64,000 nt of DNA, taken from contig NZ_JASISV010000001.1 of assembly GCF_030063305.1 (NCBI RefSeq), positions 682,001 to 746,000 of the forward strand, written 5' to 3'. This document shows positions 1 to 7,624 of this stretch, in pieces; positions within the stretch are counted from its first letter, which is position 1, and each line of letters starts with the position of its first letter. Position numbers and translations under genes: made by a program. This DNA is from Salinibacterium sp. G-O1 (GTDB taxonomy: Bacteria; Actinomycetota; Actinomycetes; Actinomycetales; Microbacteriaceae). The notes below the pieces were generated by a model. The model was not told the origin of the DNA and did no database searches. It was given only the letters and a program-made list of their open reading frames with translations.

Positions 1-3
1 CGC

Positions 4-930
4 GTGAGGCTGCGCTCTGCCAGAGGACCGCAATCGCCCGTGCCGCTCGCCGAGGTGGCAGCGGTGACACAGCGGCTCGCGGTGTTGCTGGCGGCCGGGG
101 TAACGCCGGCGTCCGCCTGGCGCCATGTCGCTGCATCCACCGGCTCGACCGTCGCGGCGAGGGTGGCGGCCGCCCGTGATTCAGAAACCGCCGACGCTGT
201 GGCCAAGGCGGCCTCGGGGCTCGACCCGCTCGAGAGCGGCGCGTGGCGTGGGCTGGCTGCAGCGTGGACAGTCGCCACTCGGGCCGGAGCGCCACTGGCC
301 CCCTGCCTCAAACGCTTCTCCCAATCGCTGCGCGACCTTGCCCAAACGCAGCGCGACTCGAAGGTCGCGCTCGCGGGGCCGATTGCGACGGCCCGAATGG
401 TCGTCGTGCTTCCCGCCGTTGGGGTACTTTTTGGCATGGTTCTGGGCTTCAACACCCTGGCCACGCTGTTCACGACGCCCATCGGGTGGGCCTGTCTCGC
501 CGTCGGCGGCATCCTCATCGCGGCTGCGTTGCGGTGGAACCGAAGCCTGGTGGCAAAGGCAAGACCGACCGATGCCACCCCCGGCATCGGCTGCGACCTG
601 ATGGCCATCGCCGTCAGCGGTGGCAGCTCCCTGGACAGCGCGCGGGCGATCGTTGACGAAACCGTGACGCGCTTTGCCCTTCCCGGTATCAGCGGTGTCG
701 ACGAAGTTCTCGAACTGTCACGAAGCGCGGGGGTGCCCGCCGCCGAGCTTCTGCACAGTGAGGCAGAAGAACAGCGCAGGGTCGCCACCGCACACGCACA
801 AGAAAACGCGGCAACGCTGACGGTGACGTTGATGCTGCCCCTCGGGTTGTGCATCCTTCCCGCATTCATGGTGCTCGGTGTCTTCCCGCTTCTGGTCACC
901 GTCATCTCGTCAACCGCAGGCACGTTCTGA
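4..930 (+). CDS. Type II secretion system F domain protein (TadB/TadC-like)
   Basis: Integral membrane platform protein of a Tad/Flp pilus or type II-like secretion machine, which couples the CpaF ATPase to pilin assembly. The 308-aa product has a soluble N-terminal T2SSF-like helical domain (about residues 15-115), two membrane segments near 132-151 and 160-177, a second cytosolic part, and a strongly hydrophobic C-terminal segment (about 275-302). It is the first gene of the locus continued by the DUF4244 and TadE-like genes at about 10.1 kb. The GTG at position 4 is used as start, but the window edge is too close to exclude a start further upstream. Assignment rests on domain pattern and context; TadB versus TadC is not resolved. 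Confidence 0.7.
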   Translation: MRLRSARGPQSPVPLAEVAAVTQRLAVLLAAGVTPASAWRHVAASTGSTVAARVAAARDSETADAVAKAASGLDPLESGAWRGLAAAWTVATRAGAPLAPCLKRFSQSLRDLAQTQRDSKVALAGPIATARMVVVLPAVGVLFGMVLGFNTLATLFTTPIGWACLAVGGILIAAALRWNRSLVAKARPTDATPGIGCDLMAIAVSGGSSLDSARAIVDETVTRFALPGISGVDEVLELSRSAGVPAAELLHSEAEEQRRVATAHAQENAATLTVTLMLPLGLCILPAFMVLGVFPLLVTVISSTAGTF

Positions 931-975
931 GTTTTTCTGCCGCGGAGGGAGGCAGAGCGATACTCTGGCCGAATC

Positions 976-1671
976 ATGGCTGCGACACCCACGAGCACGA
1001 GCGACACCCTCATGCGTGACGTTCTGGTCTGGGATGTGCGCACCTGGTCTGTCGCCGTGGACCTGTGGGACACCGCACTTCCCCAGACGGAGTCGCCGCT
1101 CACGTGCCTCGAAATCGGCGCCGGACCGGGAGGACCGTCGCTCTGGTTGGCGCTGCGGGGGCACCACGTTGTCTGCTCCAACCTCGCAGACACCCGACTC
1201 CTGGCGGAGCCACTCCATGAGAAATGGGGAGTGACCGAGAACATCGAGTATCGCGATGTCGATGCCACCGCACTTCCCTACGAGAACCACTTCGATGTGG
1301 TGATCTTCAAGTCCGTGCTGGGCGGCATCGGGCAGCTGCAGGCCGAGGCGATGGCTCAGATTCTGAAAGCGCTCAAGCCCGGTGGACGACTTCTGTTCGC
1401 CGAAAACATCCGCGGCACAATTTTCCACCGGATTGCGCGATCGATCGCGTACAAGATCCGGGGATCGTCCTGGCACTACCTGACTCTGGCCCAAATGACG
1501 GCGCTGCTGGATGGTTTCTCGTCGGCGACGATTCACTCCCATGGGGTGCTGGCCATGTTCGGCACCACCGAAGTCAGACGCCAGGCGCTGGCGGCGGTCG
1601 ACGACCGGATCCTGAATCGCATCACACCACGGTCGTGGAAATACGTCAGCTACGGCGTCGCCACCAAGTAG
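976..1671 (+). CDS. Class I SAM-dependent methyltransferase
   Basis: 231-aa protein with a Rossmann-type SAM-binding fold. Motif I reads LEIGAGPGG at residues 45-53, followed by an acidic loop (residues about 90-97) and a post-motif with LKPGGRLLF typical of this superfamily. The substrate cannot be told; the C-terminal half resembles small-molecule or lipid methyltransferases. It lies between the T2SSF gene (44 bp upstream) and the interrupted DUF4244 pilin gene, on the same strand, an unusual position inside a Tad cluster. It may be an insertion unrelated to pili or may modify a pilus or envelope component; nothing in the sequence decides this. The start ATG at 976 gives a complete domain. 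Confidence 0.8.
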   Translation: MAATPTSTSDTLMRDVLVWDVRTWSVAVDLWDTALPQTESPLTCLEIGAGPGGPSLWLALRGHHVVCSNLADTRLLAEPLHEKWGVTENIEYRDVDATALPYENHFDVVIFKSVLGGIGQLQAEAMAQILKALKPGGRLLFAENIRGTIFHRIARSIAYKIRGSSWHYLTLAQMTALLDGFSSATIHSHGVLAMFGTTEVRRQALAAVDDRILNRITPRSWKYVSYGVATK

Positions 1672-1788
1672 CACCTGCTCGTTCCCAGCGCACACTCCCT
1701 CGACGATCTGCACAGATCGTCGATGCGGCTGCGGTCTCTCTGCCCATCGGGCGAGACTCGATGTGCTCGGCCAGAACAGGAAGTGCAC

Positions 1789-1947
1789 ATGACAAAGCTG
1801 GCGAAACTGCTGCACGACAAGGTGCTGCACGATGAGGAGGGAGCGGCGACCGCTGAGTACGCCATCGCGACGATGGCAACTGTTGGACGTTTAGGGCGTA
1901 CTTCAGTGGGCGTAAAGGTCACCGAAAGCGCGTTCAAGGGCGATTAG
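1789..1947 (+). pseudogene. DUF4244 Tad pilin-like gene, 5' fragment cut by the integrative element
   Basis: The first 30 codons encode the start of a DUF4244 protein: a short basic leader, then EEGAATAEYAIATMA, the Flp/TadE-type region with the conserved Glu and Ala-rich start of the hydrophobic helix. After codon 29 (ATG at 1873) the reading frame enters element DNA, encodes 23 unrelated residues and stops at 1945-1947. The missing transmembrane half lies at 10080-10187 in the expected frame. Joining both at ATGGC gives a 63-aa protein of the usual DUF4244 size. The truncated product lacks the membrane helix and is unlikely to function as pilin. Confidence 0.88.
1871..1890. other. attL junction
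   Basis: Host DUF4244 sequence ends in ...GCGACG, then the shared core ATGGC (1873-1877), then element sequence AACTGTTGGACGT. The GTTGGACGT at 1882-1890 is the inverted partner (one mismatch) of ACGTCCGAC at 10070-10078, so the two arms would face each other across the core in the circular form (attP). Very short identity between the sites is normal for large serine integrases. Confidence 0.8.
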
Positions 1948-2331
1948 GTGCAGCATTGCTCCTCGTCGCACGCCTGCCATTGGGTGCTTAGCGTGGTAGC
2001 GGAAGACCATCACTTTCTTGTCATCGCCGACCACCGCGGGCAACGTCATCTTCAGTTGGTCGACGGGAATCATCTCGAAACCTAGTTGGTACTTCCCGGA
2101 TGTTTTGATGTCGGCCCAAGTCATCGACGCCAGCGACTCAAGCACAGCCGCAAAGGATGCCTTTTGATCCTTCGACATCTTCCTTTGTTTCACCCCGAAT
2201 TTCGGGTCGAGATGCTGCAGGCAAAATGTCGGATGATGCGACTCGTAATCGGGGGGTGAGTCGTACGGGAGGGTCCGATCACCGAAATCCGGTCGTACCG
2301 ACGGTGCCGTTTTGTCAGTTCCGCGAGCCAA
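1903..2331 (-). CDS. Putative toxin partner of the DUF4065 (Panacea) antitoxin
   Basis: 142-aa protein encoded 3 bp downstream of the DUF4065 gene, so probably co-translated, with a TTG start at 2331. A later ATG (Met52) is possible, but the preceding residues (FCLQHLDPKFGV, then KMSKDQKASF) look like conserved domain rather than noise. The C-terminal part, with VMVFRYH, MAGVRRG and the terminal FGDLYAH, resembles compact RelE/ParE-like or related toxin folds in layout. No family is recognised with certainty and catalytic residues cannot be assigned. A toxin role is inferred from pairing with a Panacea domain, which is known to accompany diverse toxins. Its stop lies 26 bp inside attL. Confidence 0.6.
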   Translation of the reverse strand: MARGTDKTAPSVRPDFGDRTLPYDSPPDYESHHPTFCLQHLDPKFGVKQRKMSKDQKASFAAVLESLASMTWADIKTSGKYQLGFEMIPVDQLKMTLPAVVGDDKKVMVFRYHAKHPMAGVRRGAMLHLIALERAFGDLYAH

Positions 2332-2334
2332 CGA

Positions 2335-2811
2335 TCAGACCGGTCGCGCTTCAGACCAAAGGCTTCCGAAATAACGCTCCAACGCTGCAGTGGGAATTGT
2401 GGTCTCCCTGACCCCGTCCTGGTAGGTGTCCTTCCAAGGAGCTTCGTTGTGCGTCATCTCACGAAGAGCCCAAGCGCTGCGCGCGCCGTGCGTCTTCCAG
2501 ACCGCTGCGAGCCACCCCGAGGTATCCCTGTCGATGCTGGAGAAGTCAAACTCGTCCTCGAACTCGATAGCGTTGCTGCCGAATTTTTTGAACTCGTGAT
2601 AGACCGCAGGGACTACAGGCCCGTGGCCCCATGCCTGAATTGGGTCCCCAAACAGCGGATTCCCATCGTGGTTAGCAATGTAGTGGCCCTGGGCGTAGTA
2701 GAGCAGCTTTTGAAGTTTGAGGTTCGAAATAACGCCTTCTTCATCGAAGCGCGCCCAAGCAAGGAACCAACGCGCGATCGTGGAGGCTTCATATGGTGCT
2801 GCTGTAGTCAT
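2335..2811 (-). CDS. DUF4065 (Panacea/SocA-like) antitoxin-type protein
   Basis: 158-aa protein with the classic DUF4065 layout: LKLQKLLYYAQGHYI at about residues 31-45, then FGDPIQAWGHGPVVPAVYHEFK in the middle, and a helical C-terminus. Panacea domains act as antitoxins or chaperone-like neutralising domains for varied toxins, and SocA/GepA-type proteins are phage-associated. A clear ribosome-binding site (AGAAGGTG) lies about 7 nt before the ATG at 2811. It is the first gene of a two-gene unit with the 142-aa protein downstream. Position beside attL, at the end opposite the integrase, is typical of a cargo or stabilisation module. Confidence 0.85.
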   Translation of the reverse strand: MTTAAPYEASTIARWFLAWARFDEEGVISNLKLQKLLYYAQGHYIANHDGNPLFGDPIQAWGHGPVVPAVYHEFKKFGSNAIEFEDEFDFSSIDRDTSGWLAAVWKTHGARSAWALREMTHNEAPWKDTYQDGVRETTIPTAALERYFGSLWSEARPV

Positions 2812-2969
2812 GGGAGTTCACCTTCTCGTGGGTGGCTGTGGGTGAGGTGGCTGGTCGGTGGCGTTTCCCAGCGAAGGTTTCGGCGTCCTGTTCGAAGGAA
2901 CCGTGCATAGTTCAGTTTATTCCTGTACCACTCCGAGGCTAGCCCCCAATTGGGCGCGTTGGATACCAG

Positions 2970-3089
2970 CTAGACCAGCGACAGCCCGCACTCCGGGCAC
3001 CTCCAGGCGATCCCGAGCCGTTCGCCGGTCGGCTCCATCCTCACGAGGCAAGCCGGACAATTCGGGGTGTCGAGGTCGTCGAGGTCCAT
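2970..3089 (-). CDS. 39-aa zinc-ribbon micro-protein
   Basis: A short frame with two CPxC knuckles: TPNCPAC at residues 8-14 and RCPEC at residues 30-34, spaced as in a treble-clef or zinc ribbon. Translation starts at ATG 3089, preceded by GGAGG 11 nt upstream, and ends at TAG 2970-2972. The protein is MDLDDLD followed by the two Cys pairs and ends GLSLV. Micro-zinc-ribbons of this kind are common in actinobacterial mobile elements, but the function is unknown. Its strand and position, between the terminator at 3143-3179 and the Panacea pair, suggest a separate transcript. Confidence 0.6.
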   Translation of the reverse strand: MDLDDLDTPNCPACLVRMEPTGERLGIAWRCPECGLSLV

Positions 3090-3142
3090 CCGGCGATCAT
3101 CCTCCGAACCCGTCCCCACGCGAGCGAGTTCTCCACAGCACG

Positions 3143-3179
3143 AAGAAACCCCCCGGTATCCACTACCAGGGGGTTTCTT
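3143..3179. terminator. Bidirectional intrinsic terminator
   Basis: Perfect 11-bp inverted repeat, AAGAAACCCCC at 3143-3153 and GGGGGTTTCTT at 3169-3179, with a 15-nt loop. The A/T-rich outer stem lets it act in both directions. It closes the minus-strand operon 3264-7298 and separates it from the zinc-ribbon and Panacea genes. Confidence 0.75.
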
Positions 3180-3263
3180 GTGTCGGGGTCCGGTCCCATC
3201 TCAAGGCATGGACCGCCGACATTGGCCGGACCCCGGGCTCGTCAAAGCGGGGTCCGGAGCTCG

Positions 3264-3485
3264 TTAGTCGCCGTAGGCGGGGCCGCTGTCCCGTCTCGGG
3301 CGGCTCGCCCTCTGGCGGCGGAGGGCGATCAAGTCGACTTGCTTCTCGGAGGCCGAGCGCGGGTCGGCGTTGACGGCCTCGCGTGCCGCTTCCACTTCGG
3401 CGAGCCGACCGAGGCGGCGCATTGCGCGATCGTCACGCTCGCGTGCCTCGTTGAGGGCCTCTATTTGTTTCTTCGTAGTGTTCAT
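3264..3485 (-). CDS. Small charged hypothetical protein of the element
   Basis: 73-aa, highly charged and helical protein (starts MNTTKKQIEALNEA) with no recognised domain. The start at ATG 3485 is supported by AAGGAG 7 nt upstream. It is the last gene of the minus-strand operon and ends about 85 bp before the strong terminator at 3143-3179. The open frame continues upstream of this start, but that extension is low-complexity translation of the neighbouring gene and is not supported. Function unknown. Confidence 0.55.
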   Translation of the reverse strand: MNTTKKQIEALNEARERDDRAMRRLGRLAEVEAAREAVNADPRSASEKQVDLIALRRQRASRPRRDSGPAYGD

Positions 3486-3538
3486 GGTGTTCTCCTTCGG
3501 ATTCGGTTGGGTGGGTTGGTCGGCGGTTCCGCTCGCCT

Positions 3539-4150
3539 CTAGTCGTCGTCCTCGTCGTCGCCGTAGTAGCTCGACACGCTCCACGCCCGAGGGCGTCGGG
3601 CTTGGCGACGGAAGGGGGAAACCGGGGCAAGCCCGGAAACTTCTCCCTCGTGCCCCTTCTCCGGCTCCGGGGTGTCGCCCCCTACCGGGAAGGCCTTGAC
3701 GGTGTCCGGCTGGACGGGGAGCACCGGCTCGCGCCAGGGCGAGGCCGCTAACTCCGCGTTGATCTTCGCCCCCCACTTCTCCAGCCGGTCCCGCATCTTC
3801 TTCGACGGCTTGGTCGGCTTCGCGTGCCTCGCCGCCTGGACCTCTCCGGCGAGCGCGACGGCGTCCGCGTCGGTCAACGGGGCCGGGGCTGTGATCGGCT
3901 CACCACTGGCGAGGAGGGCGCGCTCGCGGCGGAGAGCCTTCTCCCCCCGGCGGAGGTTCCACTCGGCCTCGTGGAGCCGGAGACGCTCGTCGCGGTTGAG
4001 CTCCTCGTAGCGCTCGCGGTCCCGGACGACCCCGAGTCGCGCCCCGGCGAGGATGCTCCCCATGAAGGCGTTCTCCTCGATCTGCTCGTCCCGCCATGCC
4101 GCGTTACGGATCGCCGCTCTCGGGTTGTCTTGTCGAATTGCTCTAGGCAT
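3539..4150 (-). CDS. Hypothetical element protein, charged helical N-terminus and acidic tail
   Basis: 203-aa protein of unknown function. Residues 1-100 are rich in Arg/Glu and probably helical or coiled coil. The middle contains a lysine-rich patch (KPTKPSKKMRDRLEK) and the end is a disordered tail finishing YGDDEDDD. Start ATG 4150 overlaps the stop of the HTH gene by 8 nt (ATGCCTAG), indicating translational coupling. The longer frame upstream is a shadow of the HTH gene. Position after a small-terminase-like gene suggests a DNA- or packaging-related partner, but no domain supports this. Confidence 0.6.
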   Translation of the reverse strand: MPRAIRQDNPRAAIRNAAWRDEQIEENAFMGSILAGARLGVVRDRERYEELNRDERLRLHEAEWNLRRGEKALRRERALLASGEPITAPAPLTDADAVALAGEVQAARHAKPTKPSKKMRDRLEKWGAKINAELAASPWREPVLPVQPDTVKAFPVGGDTPEPEKGHEGEVSGLAPVSPFRRQARRPRAWSVSSYYGDDEDDD

Positions 4151-4529
4151 CTTGTGCTCCGTTCGGAATGTCGAGCCCGAGGAGCTTCGAGCGCTGCGCC
4201 TCGGTCTTGAGAATGAGTGAATAGATTCCGTTTCGGATCGTCTGGGAGGACGCGAGGCGGAGGTCGTCGTTGAGGCGGCGGAGAACGTCGTCGAGGCGGT
4301 CCTCGACTTGTGCCCGGAGCTCCTCGGCCGCCTCGGCGGACAGGCGAGCGTATGCCAGGGACGCGAAGCTCTGCGCCTGCCAACCGGATACCCCGAGGGA
4401 CTCGCCGATCGCCTCGTAGCTGTGACCCTCCCGCCGCATGACAAGAGCCTTGAGGACCTTCTGCCCGTCCTCGGAGACCCCGGCGGGGGCGAGGACGACC
4501 GTGCTCGAAGTCTTCTTGTTCTTGCTCAC
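4143..4529 (-). CDS. HTH protein resembling phage small terminase subunit
   Basis: 128-aa protein. Residues about 20-65 form a helix-turn-helix (GHSYEAIGESLGVSGWQAQ), followed by a long helical stretch ending in SLILKTEAQRSKLLGLD. The arrangement of an N-terminal HTH plus helices ending in an R-x-KLLGLD-type motif is common in phage TerS proteins and related element proteins. TerS recognises pac or cos DNA. No large terminase gene is present, so if this is TerS it would act on a helper's packaging machine, as in PICI-type satellites. An alternative is an ordinary DNA-binding regulator. It overlaps the upstream gene by 4 nt (ATGA). Confidence 0.55.
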   Translation of the reverse strand: MSKNKKTSSTVVLAPAGVSEDGQKVLKALVMRREGHSYEAIGESLGVSGWQAQSFASLAYARLSAEAAEELRAQVEDRLDDVLRRLNDDLRLASSQTIRNGIYSLILKTEAQRSKLLGLDIPNGAQDA

Positions 4530-5140
4530 AGCGCACGCAACCGATTGACGATCACGTCGAGGGCGTGGTCGAAGCGTTGGATCGCCTCGTCAAGCTGGAC
4601 CCGGCCCTCGCCCCACTGAGCCGTGACGTGCCCGTAAGGGAGGTCGGCGGGAGCGAGGAGCTCCAGCACCCCCATGCTCGTCTCAAGGGAGGCGTACTGG
4701 AGTTGCATCTGACGGAACGCGAGAGCCAGCTTGTCGCGGGCGAGCTCGGCGTCTTTGCGGCACAGCTTCTGCCACTGGACCTTGTGGGCCGGGATCGACT
4801 CCCGGAACGCCGAGTGAGCCTGAGCGAGCACGAGCCTCCCCGGCTGGAGCCGCGCGTTCGCCTTCTTGAGCTCAATCTCGGCGAGGGTTTGGAGCTCAGT
4901 GGGGTCGTGGTCGGCGTCGTCCTTTCCTTCCTCGTAGAGGGCGGCTGTGCGCGCCTCGTCGGCGCTCTGAGCGTCAAGGAGTGCCCGCTCCGCGAGGGCA
5001 AGCCCCTGCCCGTTGCGGACAGTGCGGTCGTAGGCATCCACGAACGCCTGGAGGCGCTCCTTGATCGCCGGGATCGGAACGTCCGCCGGAGCGGGTCCCG
5101 AGTAGTTGATATTGAGGTCTCGGTCGATAATTTGGATCAT
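4526..5140 (-). CDS. Hypothetical element protein, coiled-coil rich
   Basis: 204-aa protein of unknown function. It begins MIQIIDRDLNINYSG and is then almost entirely helical with heptad-like patterns (for example about residues 60-100 and 120-150), suggesting a coiled coil or oligomeric protein. There are no cysteines in a zinc arrangement, no signal peptide and no membrane segment. It starts 27 bp after the RepA-like ATPase gene with AAAGGCAACC-type SD sequence nearby, and overlaps the HTH gene start by 4 nt. Co-transcription with a RepA-like ATPase is the only clue to its role. Confidence 0.6.
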   Translation of the reverse strand: MIQIIDRDLNINYSGPAPADVPIPAIKERLQAFVDAYDRTVRNGQGLALAERALLDAQSADEARTAALYEEGKDDADHDPTELQTLAEIELKKANARLQPGRLVLAQAHSAFRESIPAHKVQWQKLCRKDAELARDKLALAFRQMQLQYASLETSMGVLELLAPADLPYGHVTAQWGEGRVQLDEAIQRFDHALDVIVNRLRAL

Positions 5141-5167
5141 TTTGGGTTGCCTTTCGTTGGGGATGGG

Positions 5168-6706
5168 TTAGAGGTTGTCGGCGTCGAGTTCGAGACCGGG
5201 GGCGAGCGTGTACCTGGAGCCGTTCAGGACGACCTTCCCGGTCTTGTGGAGGGCGTTCATTGCGTCGTAGGACGTTTTGCGGTTCATGCCGCCCTCAATG
5301 AGAAGGTCACGCCACTGGACGCGGGTGGAGCCGCCCTCTGAGAAGGCCGAGATAAAGGTCCCGAGCGCGACCTCGACCGACGGGGCGAGACGTGCCGCGT
5401 CGGTGCCGCCGCCTCCCGAGCCTTGGATGATCGCCGAGTCGCCGCGCTTCACGATTTCGAGAGTCGCGATCGGCCCGCTCACCCCGTCTTTGGATTTGAT
5501 CGTCTCGAACTTGATCGAGGGCGACTCCCCGCTCAGGCTGTGGATTTGGTCCATTGCGCCTCGGAGGGCGGAGCTCCCTCGGAGGTCGCCGCCTTTACCG
5601 AGGTGATGAACGAGGACAATCGAGGCGCCTCGGCGGGCCTTGCGGATCGTGTCGGCGGCGGCGATGACGACGGACATACTCGTCGCGCTGTTTTCTTCGA
5701 GCCCGGGAGAGACCCTCGCGAGGGTGTCCACGACGATGAGGTCGATCGCGTTGTCGGTCACGAACCGAGCGAGCTCCTCAACGTGGGCGGAGTTGCCGAA
5801 GTCGGGCGCCGTCGTGAGAAACGTGAGAGCGCCCTCCGGGAGGGTCATCTTCCATGCGTCCTCGACGGCGCGGAGCCGGGCGCCGAGACCGGCCTCGCCC
5901 TCTCCGGCGATGTAGAGGACCTTTCCCTGTTGGGCCTTGCGCCCGAGAACCGTCCCGCCGCTCGCGACGGCGACCGACTCAAGGAGCGCCAGATGGGTCT
6001 TGCCCGCGCCGGGGTGACCGGCGAGCATGATCGTGCTCGCCTTCGGGATGATGCCCTCGACGTGCCACTCGTTGACGGGCATATCCGCGAGCTCGTCGCT
6101 GGAGAGCATCATCGAAGCGAGCGAGGGCAGACCGGCGGCTTCTTCTGCCCGGGCGCGTCGCAGACCCTCGCGGAGTGCGATCTGACGCTCCATCGACTCA
6201 TTGGCGAGGCGGTCGCGCTGCGAGTTGTGATCGAGCTCTAGGCGCTTCGCGTTGTCCTCGTCGCGAGCCGTGCGAGAGCGGACCTTCCGAGCCTCTACGG
6301 CGTCCTTCCAGATTCGGGCCACGACCTTGTCAGGCAGGCGATCGATCCCGGCCTCGACCTGATCGGACTCGAAGCGCCGGAGGGCCTTGAGCGCGCCCTC
6401 CTTGCTCGTGGCGGTCTCGACGAGGTTGTCGGCCTGGAGTTCGAGCATGAGGCGCGAGATACCGAAGTCGGGCGAGTCGTAGTCCTCGGACCCGCCCGGT
6501 CCCCGTTGCTGGGCACGAGCGGCCGAGAGGAGGTCCGCGACAGTGAAGTCTGAACCGCTGGAGAGACCGGCTTCGTCCAAGAGACGCCGGAGCCGCGCCT
6601 CACGCTCTGGGGCGAGGTTGTCGGCCCCGCTCGGGACCTCGGCGAGGACTTGAAGCGCGAGGGCGTCACAGGCCGCGAGAGCGTCGACGGGTTGGTCGTC
6701 GCTCAC
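5168..6706 (-). CDS. RepA-type AAA ATPase (hexameric replicative helicase family)
   Basis: 512-aa protein. Walker A is GHPGAGKT at about residues 230-237, Walker B LIVVD near 323-327, followed by the RepA/DnaB-like motif VLVHHLGKGGDLRGSSALRG near 364-383. These identify the AAA_25/RepA superfamily found in plasmid and phage replication proteins. The C-terminus (about 445-505) looks like a winged helix (TRVQWRDLLIEGG, then NRKTSYDAM). A primase module is not obvious in the N-terminal 200 residues, which are helical and charged. It overlaps the upstream gene by 4 nt. It is the best candidate for the element's replication helicase, probably acting at the repeat region near 7.6-7.8 kb. Confidence 0.82.
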   Translation of the reverse strand: MSDDQPVDALAACDALALQVLAEVPSGADNLAPEREARLRRLLDEAGLSSGSDFTVADLLSAARAQQRGPGGSEDYDSPDFGISRLMLELQADNLVETATSKEGALKALRRFESDQVEAGIDRLPDKVVARIWKDAVEARKVRSRTARDEDNAKRLELDHNSQRDRLANESMERQIALREGLRRARAEEAAGLPSLASMMLSSDELADMPVNEWHVEGIIPKASTIMLAGHPGAGKTHLALLESVAVASGGTVLGRKAQQGKVLYIAGEGEAGLGARLRAVEDAWKMTLPEGALTFLTTAPDFGNSAHVEELARFVTDNAIDLIVVDTLARVSPGLEENSATSMSVVIAAADTIRKARRGASIVLVHHLGKGGDLRGSSALRGAMDQIHSLSGESPSIKFETIKSKDGVSGPIATLEIVKRGDSAIIQGSGGGGTDAARLAPSVEVALGTFISAFSEGGSTRVQWRDLLIEGGMNRKTSYDAMNALHKTGKVVLNGSRYTLAPGLELDADNL

Positions 6707-7146
6707 GAGGTGGGCTCCGGGGGGCGGGCGGGACGGGAGTTGAACGCCGCGTTAACCCGGCGTGCCTGATCGACGCGGAGAAGGAACACGGCCTGTTGGC
6801 GGCGTGCCGTGGTCGAGAGCTCCGGCCATTCCTTGTCGACTTGCTCGAAGTAGCTCTCCAGGTCGGCGGGGGTGAGCCCGGCTCCAGAGTCGGTCGCGGT
6901 GACCTTGCGACCACGGCGGACGAGGCCAAGGGTTCTAAGCTCCTCCTCGACAACCTCGGGGGCGGTGCCCTTCTTCGCCGCCTTCTTGCGGTACTTCGCG
7001 ATGAAGTCGGCCCGGAAGGGCTCCTCCTTTTCCAGCTTGGCTCGCTTAGCCGCGTTCGCTTTCGCGCTCCGGGCTTCCCGCTGAGCGGGCGTCATGCGAG
7101 CGGCGGCGGCGAGGCCCCCTTTACGTCCCGTCTCGGCGTCGAACAT
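6703..7146 (-). CDS. Hypothetical basic element protein
   Basis: 147-aa protein of unknown function. The first 60 residues are Ala/Lys/Arg-rich (GRKGGLAAAARMT, then AKANAAKRAKLEKEE), suggesting nucleic-acid binding. The middle is a predicted small globular part with PADLESYFEQVDKEWPELS, and the end is Pro-rich. The start ATG overlaps the stop of the preceding 50-aa gene (TGATG), and the end overlaps the RepA-like ATPase start by 4 nt, so it sits in a tightly coupled translation unit. It may be an accessory replication protein, but this is context only. Confidence 0.6.
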   Translation of the reverse strand: MFDAETGRKGGLAAAARMTPAQREARSAKANAAKRAKLEKEEPFRADFIAKYRKKAAKKGTAPEVVEEELRTLGLVRRGRKVTATDSGAGLTPADLESYFEQVDKEWPELSTTARRQQAVFLLRVDQARRVNAAFNSRPARPPEPTS

Positions 7147-7298
7147 CAGCGAGCACCCCCGCCGAGCAGCGTCGAGAGACGGGAGGACTGTGCGCCTGAG
7201 AGTCGAGGGGCACAGTCGACGACGCGAGAGACAGCGTCGCTGTCTGACGAGGCGGACCCCTCGGCTGCTTCTGAGGGGGTTTGGTAGCGGTCGAACAT
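7146..7298 (-). CDS. 50-aa leader gene of the replication operon
   Basis: Small frame beginning MFDRYQTPSEAAEG and ending RLSTLLGGGAR, with the stop TGA overlapping the next ATG as TGATG. An AAAGGG sequence lies about 8 nt before the ATG at 7298. The C-terminal pattern (APRLS, then one short helix ending in an L-L-G-G tail) resembles small proteins in other actinobacterial elements. No function is known. It marks the 5' end of the minus-strand operon reaching to 3264, whose promoter should lie in 7299-7400. Confidence 0.5.
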   Translation of the reverse strand: MFDRYQTPSEAAEGSASSDSDAVSRVVDCAPRLSGAQSSRLSTLLGGGAR

Positions 7299-7624
7299 GG
7301 CGGACCCTTTGCGGATCGCCGTTCTAGTGGCTAGCTGAATTTACAACGGTCACCCCGAGGGGGCATTTCTTACGGGTGTTCATTCCGGACCGGTACGCCT
7401 CAACAGAGGCGAGCAAGACCAAGGTACCACCGAAAGGCGGGTGTCGACCTTGCGTACCCCCGTCTTTCCGGGGATTTTCGGTTATCTACCAAGCAGGCAA
7501 GCCCGGAAACTGTTGGTTGTCTACAAAGGGTGTTGTCGGTCCTGTTCTTGGTCCTCGATCCCCCTTCTATGCCTGTGCCGTCACCGTCACGTCTCACCTC
7601 CCCCTATAGGGGGGGGGAGGAGAG

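Noticed and set aside
910-1830. 306-aa open frame on the minus strand over the methyltransferase gene
   Set aside because: Antisense shadow of a clear SAM methyltransferase; composition is unnatural and no domain is visible.
3874-4536. 220-aa Arg/Pro-rich minus-strand frame
   Set aside because: Overlaps the HTH and 203-aa genes in another frame; its composition is typical of frame shadows in GC-rich DNA.
4565-5341. 258-aa plus-strand frame in the element
   Set aside because: Antisense of the 204-aa and RepA-like genes, which have ribosome sites, overlaps and domains.
7400-7597. 65-aa minus-strand frame in the origin-like region
   Set aside because: No ribosome site, no recognisable pattern, and it covers palindromic DNA; more probably non-coding.
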